From Aurelia coerulea (Eukaryota > Cnidaria > Scyphozoa > Semaeostomeae > Ulmaridae): a DNA stretch of 64,000 nucleotides. How positions within the stretch are numbered: position 1 is the first letter of the stretch; every line of letters starts with the position of its first letter. The notes under the pieces were generated by a model. The model saw only the letters and a program-made list of their open reading frames with translations. It was not told the origin of the DNA and did no database searches. Below are positions 10,701-23,200 of this stretch, one piece after another. Where the stretch lies: positions 25,307,001 through 25,371,000 of the forward strand of contig CM076948.1 in assembly GCA_039566865.1 (NCBI GenBank), read 5' to 3'. The position numbers and the translations under genes are program-made.

Positions 10701-13700
10701 CACAAAAACAAAAGAAGGGCATATCTGTGATATTCTGTTCATCCTCCTCTACACGTATTGTTATCGTGATAAAACAGAGAAAGAAATGACGAACACTTCC
10801 CCCCGTGGAATCAGTCATTGCTTTGGCAGACTACCGAGCTAACTCGCCTCATTTTTGTTAACCTTGATGCTTTAATATCACCAAGAAATTCATTCGAATC
10901 GGTGTACAGTTCCAAGATGGTACGGTTCGTAAATCATTTTGGGATACCTACCCGGGTGAAGAAAAAAAATGCCCGGCGGTTGAAAAATACTGCTCCCTGA
11001 ATACACTCATTTTTTTTTATAAGAAACCGCTTATAAGAAACGGTAGGCTCAATTTTTCGAAAGCTAAGAAACAACCCTACCTGAATTGATGAAAATTTCG
11101 GTGCTAAGAAAGTTTCTGTAATTTAGTTTCTTAGTTTTTTTGTCACACTCAAAATATTTTGGTATTGTTCGAAGTTATAGCAACTTCTTCTCGAGAAAGG
11201 GCTTCCATTTTGCATTGACATTGTCATCAAGTTATTTACCATGCATATTAAGGCAAAAATTTACCAAGTAATTTGCAGTTAAAAGTCAAGAAAAGACGAA
11301 TGTACCTTTGTTAGAGAGACATAGAATAAGAGAGACATACAGAAATAAAGTTTTAGAGTTTCTTAACTGTTCTTGAGCGTAGTACTAGAGTTTCTTAAAT
11401 TTTTGGTCATCGTAGTACTAGTTTCTTATAAACCAGTTTCTTATAAAAAAAAAACGTGTATGTTCAGTTAGGTTCAGTACTTTACCAGGCTTTGATTGAC
11501 CATTCCTTCCCGTGGATATGGGAGATTTTCTACAGAAAGCCCCTTTCGAGAACGAGTGAAAACGACAAGCAACATTTCCTCTGTTTTTCTTCCAACAACG
11601 ATGATATTTACATTTATTCAACAAGGGCAGATTTTGTAATACAATAGCACGAGTTGCTTTTGTTGACACCTCAATTCAAAGCGGTTAGCGATCACAGACA
11701 AAGGAAATTCTCTCAACCAGTAATTCAAAACAAACAAAGCCGCAAAATGTTCTCTGAAACCCAGGTAGCTTGCTCGCTCGCTGTGTATTCCAGAAATTAT
11801 TTTTAAGGGCAAACATGAGCATAGATCGAAAGAAGAAGGATATATCTACACATCTGCCGCGGGCAGTTTATTTCTTTGGTCCAGAAGCTGAGCAGTAAAT
11901 ATTTTGATAACACCCAAAAAAATAAGAGAATTGAATCGCCTCCTAAACGGCTTTAGGACCAAACAAATAAAATGCCCGCGGCAGATGTGTAGATACATCC
12001 TTCCTCTTTCGATCTATGCTCATGTTTGTCCTTAAAAACAGTTTCTAGAATGCACAATGAGCGAGCTAGCTACCTGGTTTTCAAAGAAACTTTTGCGGCT
12101 TTGTTTGTTTTGGATTGCTGGTTGAGAGAATTTCCTTTGTCTGCAATCGCTAATCGCTTTGAATTGAGGTGTCAACAAAAGCAACTCATGCTGTTGTATT
12201 ACAAAATCTGCCATTGTTTTAGCACGTACCAAAGTATTTTCAAGTCATTGCAACAAGGGCAGATTTTGTAATACAATAGCATGAGTCTCTTTTGTTGACA
12301 CCTCAATTCAAAGCGATTAGCGATCACAGACAATGGAAATTCTCTCAACCAGTAATTCAAAACAAACAAAGCCGCAAAAGTTTCTCGGAAACCCAGGTAG
12401 CTAGCACGCTCGTTGTGCATTCCAGAAATTATTTTTAAGGGCAAACATGAGTATAGATCGAAAGAAGAAGGATATATCTACACATCTGCCGCGGGCATTT
12501 TATTTCTTTGGTCCAGAGGCTGAGCAGTAAATGTTTTCATAACACCCAAAAAAATAAGAGAATTGAATCGCCTCCTAAACGGCTTTTGAACCAAACAAAT
12601 AAAATGCCCGCGGCGGATTTGTAGATGCATCCTTCTTCTTTCGATCTATGCTCATGTTTGCCCTTAAAACCAATTTCTGGAATGCACAACGAGCGAGCTA
12701 GCTACCCGGGTTTCAAAGAAACTTTTGAGGCTTTGTTTGTTTTGAATTACTGGTTGAGAGAATTTCCTTTGTCTGTGATCGCTAATCGCTTTGAATTGAG
12801 GTGTCAACAAAAGTAACTCATGCTATTGTATTACAAAATCTGCCCTTGTTAGTCATTGCTGTAAGGTAAAACTATTAGGGAAATTGGCTTGTGATTTTAG
12901 CACGTTTTCAAGGTTTCTCGAAGGGACTTTGTCGAAAAAGTCCCTTATAAAGTCCGAATGGAGTGACCAATTTGAGATGTTAGCTATTCGATCAGATACA
13001 CGTATTTTTTCTTATAAGAAACTGCTTATAAGAAACTCAACTCTCAGATCGCCAAAAAATTAAGAAACTCCAGTACTGGGAAAATATAAGCTAAGAAACT
13101 ATTTATTTTGATAAAGGAAATCCTCGACATGTTTTTACTTTACTTTCACTTGTTTCCTGTATCATATTACTCGTAAGGTACTTGAGTAATGTCTAAACAT
13201 TGGAAAGGCTTAAAAAACCTTGTTTTGAAATGTTCACGAGGGCACAGGTAGTGAACATGAAGATTGTTATGGAACCTCTAAGAAACTCGTAAGAAACCCT
13301 GAGTACTCAAAATCTGATACTTTTAAGAAACTTCCAGTACTGGCCCAAATTCTTAGTTTCTTTTTAAAAAAATACGTGTATTGCAAAATACCATTGCTTC
13401 TACATTTAGAGAGCAATAACCGTTCAAACTTCGGGCATCTTTTTCAACTCACCCGGTAATATTTTGATGCTTCTCATTCTTGCCTTGTAGCTTGCATTGG
13501 TGATACAAAGAGCTCCTGCAAATCGTGGGCGAGGAGAGGATATTGCAAGATGCCCAGCGTTGCACGGTTATGCTGTAAATCTTGTCCTATTCAACGGGAC
13601 AACTGCAAAGATGAAAAAAGTGATTGCAAACAATTCAGCAGATATTGCAGAAGATACGAAAGGCACATGTTAAAATATTGCTGCAAGACATGCGAATTAC

Positions 13701-16700
13701 GTGAGTTGTCGAAAAATAGTTTCATCACGCCACGGGGGGGGGGGGGGGTTCTTCCATAGTAAAGGTGCCTGGGGATGTGCCGCGAGCAAGGGTATACTTT
13801 TTCGTTGTTCTAGTCTAGCAACGGGTATCCTTTTTAGCAATTTTCGCCTAGCAACGGTCTAGCCAAGGTTATCATTTTTTACATTATTGGTCTAGCTAAC
13901 GGTCATGATATCATATTTGGTACAAATTTGACAACTTGGTCCAGGAAATGGTCAAAATTGGTCTAGCCAAGGGTATCACTTTCGTAGAAATTGGTCAAGA
14001 GAATGGTCAAAATGGTCTAGGCAAGGGTACCATTTTCGTAAAAATTTGTTTAGCCTACGGTACCATTTTGTATATGCTCGCGGCAGACCCCTGCCCAAAA
14101 TTTGGCCAAGAACCCCCCCCCCCCCGTGCATCACGCATTGCGGCCCTTGGCCGTAATGGGGGTGAAGGGCTTCAGGTGAATGCTATGATGGGAAATTTGC
14201 CTGACAGAATGCCACACAAGAAATTGGCTTGAAAGTATATTAGATAGCGAACTTAATATATACTAATCTGTTGCACATTGTCCTTCAATATACCGGGTGT
14301 CTCAAAAAAAAACTACCCCCTTTTGACTCAACAAGGCAACAAAACGATAATATTTCGGGACTTTTTGAATTCATGGCTACATTTGTTAGTCTTCAACTTA
14401 AATGCACATACCTTGCATTTGGAAATCGACCACCAAACACCAGAGATATGAGTTCACAAGGTCAAAATTTGGAGTGCACCTGAAACCAGAGGTTTTGAGA
14501 AATGGCCTAGCCATAATTTGACAACAAACAGCTATTTTGCAAACGAATTTTCGACTTTGACCTTTATTTTTTATTTTTGAAAAGATTTATACCTTGAATT
14601 ACTTCAATTGTTCTTGAAGTGAGTTTTCTTTTGAGGAAACATTCCTTGCATTGCATTCGATCCCAAGTGTTTTGTATTAAAGAAGAGGAAAGGAGCACAT
14701 GCACGCTTATTTTGGAGATGTGGCACGACTTTATCACTCTTACCACATTTTTACTATATTTGTTTAATCAGCGCCATGTCCATGCATCTTTTATTCTTTT
14801 CAAAAGCAAAACACGGAAACTTAAAGTCTACAGGTACTTTAGAAAATGTCCATGATACAAATCATGACTAGGCCCTTTTTCAAAACCTCTGGTTTTGGTT
14901 GCACCGTAAATTTTGACTTTGCGAACTTGTATCTCCGGTGTTTGATGGACGATTTCTAAATGCAAGGTACGTGCATCTAAGTTGAACATTGATAAATGTA
15001 GCTGTGAAGTCGGGGAGCAATGATATCTTATTGCTTGGTTCCTATTTTCAGTCAAAAGGGGGTACTTTTTCTGAGACACCCGGTATGGTCTAGAAATTAT
15101 TCTGTTTTAGGCCATTACCAATTTACGATAGCCACTGACATACCTAGGATTTTTTTTGGCCAAAATTTATCTTCCATAAGATGATGAAATAATTATATTT
15201 CCTGTCAATATACCGGGTGAGCCAGAAAAAAGTTCCCACTTTTGAAAATTCATAGCATCAAGAGTACTTCACAGATTTGAATGATTGAAATTATGATTAA
15301 AAGCAGAAAGATCAAAGTAGTTTTTGTAATTTTCCTCACTGTCTTGCGAGCTCTAGAAATGAAAGAAATGTAGGTAAATTCAATTTTATAAAAATGTCAT
15401 GGTTGCAAAATGACTAAAAAAGGGCCTAAAACGTTGATCAAATCAAAAAGCATTCCTCATACAGAACAACAAACAAAATGCAATTTCTCATGGGTGAGAG
15501 ATATCCTCTGCACATTTATTGCCATGGGATTTAAAATCTTTAGTATTTGTTTGAAAATGTCTTATAACTCATGAGAGAGGTGAAATGCCCATTGCATATT
15601 GTTCTGTATGAGGAGAGTATTAACGATTTGATCAATGTTTTAGGTCCTTTTTCAGTCATTTTGTAACCATGAAATTCCTATAAAGTTGAATTTACCTATA
15701 TTTCTAGTGCTGGTAAGACAGCGAGAAAAATCACAAAAATACTTCGATCTCTCGGCTTTTAACTAGAATTTGAATCATTCAAATCTGCGAGGCACTCTTG
15801 ATGCTATGAATTTTCAAAAGTGGGAACTTTTTTCTGGCTCACTCGGTATTCCCCTAGGAGCATGACAACGTCATTCCGGGTGATTTCATCTTCTGAACAT
15901 GAGCTGAAACGTGTTGAAGTCAATGCTGTAAAGCAGAAATTTTGGGAAAATTTGGTCGTGATGTTGAACCTGCTTTGAAGGTTCATTGAAAAGGCTTTCG
16001 AGATAATCCCTCATCGTTTAAGAACGGAGTGGTCGATTTAAATCAAGTAATTTTTAAGATAAATTTAAACATGTCCACCACAGAATATTATATTTGCCAA
16101 TATTTTCGTCTTGATATCCGTGGAGCAGTGGCCTTTTAAACGAGGTTTCTTTTTTTACTACGAAAAGATTTTCTTCCTGCAGAGAGACAAGCAGATTCCT
16201 GCAGAGACAAAAGCAGTTTTTGCAAGCTTTATCAGGAGCGTGGATATTGCACAAAACATATAATTCCAATGGGACGAATTTGCAAGGAGAGTTGTGGATT
16301 TTGTGATAGGACACCGACGATGTGTAAAGCGAAGAAGAAGAGGATGAATAGTTGTAGAAAGTTCTCAGAAAGGCCCAAGGAAGGAGCAAGTAAGTCAGGA
16401 CAGGCGTCAAATTCAGTAAATCCTTAAAAAGAAGCTACAGTATGTCCCAAACAATTGTTCGACGTTTGATTAAATATTAAACTAGATATAACAACAGTCA
16501 GCGAGTGCTGCCGATTAGTATTTGTACCAAATGCGACTGTAGCGAGGTCAATTTTATAGAAATTAATTGAATGATTATCGCTAAGGAAACGTGTATTATG
16601 CTTGAATTTACAGTTGGGTAATGGTTCAAAAGGTAAATGATTTAGAATATTCAGTTACTCTCCTCCACCGGTTTCTAGTTCTTGAGTCCAAGGCTCTTGG

Positions 16701-19700
16701 TTCCGTAGTTCTGTAGGTAGTCCATGGTTCTGTGGTCCGTAATATTGAGTTCTTCATTATCAGAAATAAACCTTTGTCGTCCATTGACGTAGTTAGGTAG
16801 TTAAGTAGGTAGGAAGAACTCATTATCTTTGTTGTTTGTTGGATAAATGCTCACAAGCTGCGAGCCCGCGAACCGCAGCCGTGAGCTGGCCCGTCCACAT
16901 AGCCAAACGGCAGACAGGCAGGCTAATTTCGCTCGCTGATTGAAGAAGAATAGTAAGGCTGCCTTCAGCAGCAAAGATAACGATATAAAAACGGGCTCCA
17001 TCCTAAGATAATTGTTTCTAAAATCTTAAATCAATTTAGACACAAGAATCTTGCAAATCCGTTGAACATTTGCGGGGCTATAAGCTTTTGATGTTCAAAT
17101 TTGATTGAAAGCAAGCAAGCAACATTTATTTGTTAACGCAGGCTAGGTTTCTGGTAGATTTACGGCTGATGTGTGGGCCTGCAGCACTACGGCTTGTGCC
17201 CTCAGAGTTACCTCTGAGTATTCATTTACATACCTTGGGGAAGGATGGATAGCTGAGTTGACTGCTGGCTTGTGGTGTGTAGTTTCAACAACGGGAATCG
17301 AACCCATGCAAAGTAGGCTCCTCAAGAATCGGAACACAGCGCCTGAATGACTTGTTGACGCCACCACACCATGCTGAAACCAGAGGCGTCTCAATAGCAC
17401 TTATAGTGAAAGTAGCTTGGGAATATCGTTTGCTTTATTTCTCGCTTATTTCAGGGCGAATCGGGTGGAAGTTGGAGAGAACTTTCGAAGTTTAGGAAGA
17501 AGCTCGTAGCTCAATGGATTTTCAGTGGATTTATGAGAATCTAGTCTCTAAAGAGCTCCCCTCTAAAATTGATTTAAAGGGGCTGGGTCACGTGAAGTAA
17601 ACAAACTTCTTTCGAAACGACGATTTTGCAGCTTTTTTGACAGGCTATCAGATAGATTTCCCACTATTTTTCTCAAAATGAAAGAGCTGTTTTGAAGATG
17701 AACTCTTGAACTTCAAAGAGAAACAAACGAAACAACCATACGTTGTAAGATTGCAAAGATATTAGTGGATTTTTAGTAGTAACTTTATTGTGGATTCACC
17801 CCATCCACCAAAATCTGTGCAGAAACACAATGGTCACGTGTGGCCAACAATATAGATTATAGAGATAACAGATTTGTTTACGGTTACGTGACCCAGCCCC
17901 TTTAAGATCTTAGGGACAAGGTTATCTTAGCATGGAACCCTTTCCTTTTGTCATTATTCTTTAATATTTAGTGAAACATCGAACAATTATTGTGGGACAT
18001 CCTGCAATGTGAATGTCTATCAGCCTCACTACACAAGGACCCTCAACTTGTGCTCATCTAATTGAAGTGAATTGATGTTGTTGTTGTCACTCCAGTGTTG
18101 TTGTCGCTCTAGTTATAGCGTCCATCAGTCCATCAATAGCGATAACCTACGAACATATAATCAGTCTAAATGTCTATTACATAGCATGGGGCTCACATCT
18201 TTCAAATCTTAAAAATGGTGGGTGTAAAAATCCTTTACATGGGCACTTTAATGTAAATCTGCTGTGGAATTTTCTTGATATGTTGATTATTTTCAATATG
18301 GTGGCATTTTAATTATTTTTGGAATAATACATGGACAATTTTGAAAGAATTAAATTCATCGTAAATCCAGATCAATAGAGGAGAAATTTTACCATCTTCA
18401 AGTAAACCATAGTTTATAAAGGTACACTAAAATCGAAAACTTTCGGACGATCAAACTCTCGGACAATTTTTCCACCGCATATTTGCAGCAAAGTACCCTA
18501 ATGTCCTTTCGGGCACCTTAATTCAAAGAAAAGGTTGATAAAATTTTACACCCATTCTCCATTACATCGTTCTTTCGATAGAATTTCTTGAAAGGAACTT
18601 CAGGTACTTTATTATAGTTCTATCGAAAACTCCTTTGATATCTTGAGTATTTTCTAAATTTTTGTAACAGAACTCTTTTCTCTAGCATAGATCTCAAATC
18701 TTTAAAAAGGTCTGTGTAAAATTCTGTGACCTATTTTTGAACTGTATGACTTCAAAGAAACTTTAGCTATTTCGCTATAACTCTATCGTTGGACTTTTTG
18801 GAAGTTTCTAATATTTTCAGTGCTTTTCTTCTTTTTTGGAAATGAAAGGAAACTTTTGAAAAAACTAAGAACCGTTGTACGTTTGTTTTTTAACTGTTTG
18901 AGAAATCACAGGAAAAGTGTTCACTTAGTTTATGAATGTCTACAATATGGTATCAACCAAAAGTCTGTCAATCTTCTGGTTTGCAATTAAATTTATGACG
19001 TCACAACCTCAAATGAGTTGATATATGAAATGCTCTTCAATTTCGAAAACTGTTCAAGATTTCTGAAAAATCCAATGGTAGAGGAGTTACAGAAGAGAAG
19101 GTCTGTAAGGTATTCACAGTAGGAACTCGATGACCATGTGTCCTCTTTCACTGTGAATAACACAATGTACAGTATCTTATGCTTAGTTTATCTATTAAGT
19201 GTTGATTTTAGGCATTTTAGGGCATATATACAGGATGTCCCAAAAAAATGTGCCCTGTTTGTCTGAAGATTGCGACAAAACGGCAAAAGATTCTCGCCAA
19301 ACTTTTTTTGCATAATGGTGCTCTTCTGATGTTCAATTAAAGTTTGCCACCATCCCGGTAGAAATCCGTTGAAAAACGATGGAGCTACGACCTTCAGAAG
19401 ACCAATTTTGCCTGACGACTGAAACCAGCAGTCGGCCATCTTGCAGTGGTAAGTGTCTTCACGTAAGGGAAGAAATAATTTCTGTGAGGTCAGAAATAGT
19501 GGAACTCTCTGAGGATTATCGGAATTTTCACGAGAGCTATGACATTGAAGGCTGCTGTTTCATTTTCATTCAATAAAGCTATTTATCGTTGCAAAATAGT
19601 AAGACAAAATGGCTGACCGCTGGTTTCAGTGATCAGGTAAGTTTAGTCTCCTGAAGGTCATAGCTCCATAATTTTTGAACGGATTTTTATGGGGATGGTT

Positions 19701-20168
19701 GCAAACTTTAATTGAACATCTGAAGAGCACCATCATGCTAAAGTTTGGCGAGAATCTTTTGCCGTTTTGTCGCAATCTTTAGACAAACGGGGCAAAAAAT
19801 TTTTGGGACACCCTGTATATATAATGAAAAGATAAGGTAAGGTACCTTTCAAGTCATTCAGTTCAAGGAAATAGGTCATAAAATTTTACACCCATCACCT
19901 TTTTACACCGATTTAAAGGTTTTGAACCCATGCTATTTTCTTTATCCTGTAATAGCCATTTATGTTCGTTTCATTGATATTTGTCAAATGTAGTCTTTTG
20001 TTTATTTCAGCATGCAGCAAGGTAGTGAGAGCTGGCTTAGAAAATCACTGTATAAATGATACTGCTCTTTCAGCAAGCTCCGAACTGCGCAGGTACGGTA
20101 AATCAGTACGGGGTGTCCCAAAAAACTCTGTCCCATTTCTGTGGCTGCTGTGGAGGGCCTGTACGTAC

Positions 20169-20228
<60 letters not shown>

Positions 20229-23200
20229 CGGATTTATAGAGAAAGACAGCAAAAACTTTAACGATATATAAGGGTACCAGACAATGAAATTCTGTTCCTT
20301 GCTAAGCGAATAACAAATATCTGTATAAGATCATCGTACTATTCATTTTGATACCTCCTACTATACTCTCTAATTACAACTATACGACACTACCGAGACG
20401 ATACCAAGAGGAGCGAAGTGGCACAACTCGACAATATCAGAACAGTGTGTAAAGCTATTTAAACTAAAAAGGGACATTAGCATACAAACATTATTTTGAC
20501 AAATAAAGAGTGGACATCCCCCGAACTTTTAAGCTTTTAATGGTAGTATTTAAGGACATCATTGATCTTACTTATTGACTTACTGAACTGTGTGAGTATG
20601 CAACCAATGCCCAATTTTGGTGAGTTGGCTGGATAGACTAAGTTTTAGCTTTTATTGTATTTTAAATTGTTATGAATGAAAGTTTCCATTATTACTATTA
20701 TTCCGTTCTTGGTACAGTTACATAGGATAGGCGTCATCTTGACATTTTAGACCCTGCTTTAGCCAATCTGACAAGTGGTTACTGATTTATGGCACATGAA
20801 AGAGAGAAAAAAATGATTGCTGCACAAACAGCAGTAACTTCGTTCTCGAAAAATGCCGAAATCAATACTGCATGAAAGTGTTCTTTTGCTGTGTTGGAAT
20901 TTTTGCTACAGTTTAATAAGGGTTAATCGCATTTTTTACTGATAACACAATAACATTGAGCCATTTCAAATGTCGAAAACATGCAGAAACAATGTGAGAG
21001 CCCTTTGTTTCAAAATTTCTTTGATTTTGACATTTTTAGAGAACGCAGAAAGAGCGGTTTCTCGAAAAAGTCACTTGAACGTACAACTCCTCCGCGGCCT
21101 CCACAGAAATGAGGCACAATGTTTTTGGGATACCCTGCAGAGAATAAATAATTTGATTTTTTAAAGTCCTTTTCTAATCTACGGCTGTCTGAGCCATTTT
21201 CTGATATTTTAGATACATTTATAAGCTAAACGTTTGGCTGACGAACATTGGAAATGAAATATTTTGGAGAGATGTTTTCCTATTGAAATTTCGAAGAGCT
21301 TTCTGGAGACTTTGTCTGAAACGGTACTGGCAGAGTCTAAAACTTCCAGCGTGTCAAACCTAAACTTTCAAGTTTCACTGTTGTTGTTGTTGTTGTTGTT
21401 GCTGTTGTTGTGGTATTTGTTGTTGTTGTTGTTGTAAAATAACGAAAACTGGGTCTGACAATGAAACGAACATATTTGCTCCTTCATTTTGCAAGCAATT
21501 TTTAGCCTTGTTGAGGCTGCGCGCAGTCTAGCAATTTTAGAACAAAAGTTAGTCCGTAGCCATCTAACGCGTGGACCAAAAAAAGGATCGCCCTAGATAA
21601 ATAATGTCTGCCAAACTTTCTGAATGCAAGATTTTCGTGAAGTTTATGTCGCACGTAAGTAAAACGTAAACTGCAACTACTGAATGAAAATCAGTTGATT
21701 ATCAGCTGTAGTTACAAGGAAATGAAGTTTTGAAAAAAGACAATCGCAAAAGCCATTGTAACAAAATGACCAGTCATCAACAATCACCCGTCAACGCATT
21801 TTTTTATTAATTGAATAATTTGTATGCAAATAACGGTTTTCCCAATTTCTAGTGTTGCTTTCTATTAAACCGATAGGAACTATTTACTTTGGTTGAACTG
21901 TTCTGTCAGTTTAACTACTGCGCTGTGGATCTATAGTTTCCATTTAGGCCAATTTTGATTTTCAGACAGTCTGAAATCATAGTGTGCCCGCAAAGGACCA
22001 CGGGTGCTGATGGCACTTTAATAACTCACACGGAATAACTTTTTTATTTCTTTGCAGTAAGTACGTTGCAGCCAAAGGAAGATTGAACGGCCGCCTTGCT
22101 TGGTGCTCAGCTGTTCTAGATGGAAAACAACACATCATGATTGATTTAGGAACAGTTTCAACTGTCAAACAAATCATCACTCAAGGTTGGTTTAATGACT
22201 ATGGTTTAATATCGAGTACCTTGCAGAATTTTAAATTTCTACAAAACTTCAGAACAAAAGCACTTTAAGGGTGACTTAAAGGATCATTGTCACCCAGGGT
22301 CCTTTGCGGGCACGCTACAACTTCTTCTTCTTATTTAACGCCAAAGCCCCATTGGGGCCGTAGGCACCATCCAGTCAAAACAATACTGCGTTTCCATGTT
22401 TCCGTGCATTATTGCCATTGCGCGCCATCAACATTCCTCCACACCTTTCTCTGATGTTGTCTACCCAGGCTGTTCTTCTTCTTCCTCTCTTGTTTTCCCC
22501 CATTCTTTCTCCTTCTATTGCCACCATGACCACACTTTCCGGTCTCCATTTCCAATGCATATATTTTGCCATCTTTCGCTACAATTTTAGATTATCTGAA
22601 AATTAAATTTGGCCTAAATGGAACTGTAGATCATTTCATTTTTTCATTTTATCAATATTTATACACGAAAAAACCTTTCAGCGTATTTACAAATTATCTC
22701 AAAGAAAAAATTTAAAGAAAAAATTGTAAATAATTTAAATATGCTGCTCTACCAAGGGGTCGTGTTTGGGTTTTGTAGGTTCAAAATCCACAATGCAGCA
22801 GTTGAACTGATGGAATCAGTTCAATTAGATGTATTGCTTGAAGGTGTTGTGGCACAGTGGTGTAATCCTCTGACTTTGCAGCCAGAGCAGTCAGGCGGAG
22901 TGGGTTCGATACCAGGTAGCATCGGCGTAGGGAGAGATAAAATTTGGGGGGGGGCTGCCCGATAAAAAGTCCATTGTTTGAGAAAATTTTGCCCGACTTG
23001 AGGCGGATTTCTGCCCGATTAAGGCTGATTTTTGCAAATTTTTCTGACGTTGGGGGGCTGCAGCCCCTCTGTCCGCCTGTCCCCCTGTCTCCTACGCCTA
23101 TGCCAGGTAGGACCTCACTACTTGAGCGTCATGACAAGGGGTCGCGGACTCGATTAGGTCTGCTCTATTTCTGCGATCCCAGTGCTTGGCGCTGAAAACG

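Noticed and set aside
5808..12816. Recurrent reading frame containing NYWLREFPLS in several places
   Set aside because: It is the translated arm of the ~600-bp foldback family and appears in either orientation; not a conserved protein.
22842..22915. tRNA gene candidate
   Set aside because: A and B boxes are present, but the cloverleaf stems do not pair well and the same unit recurs with a SINE body elsewhere.
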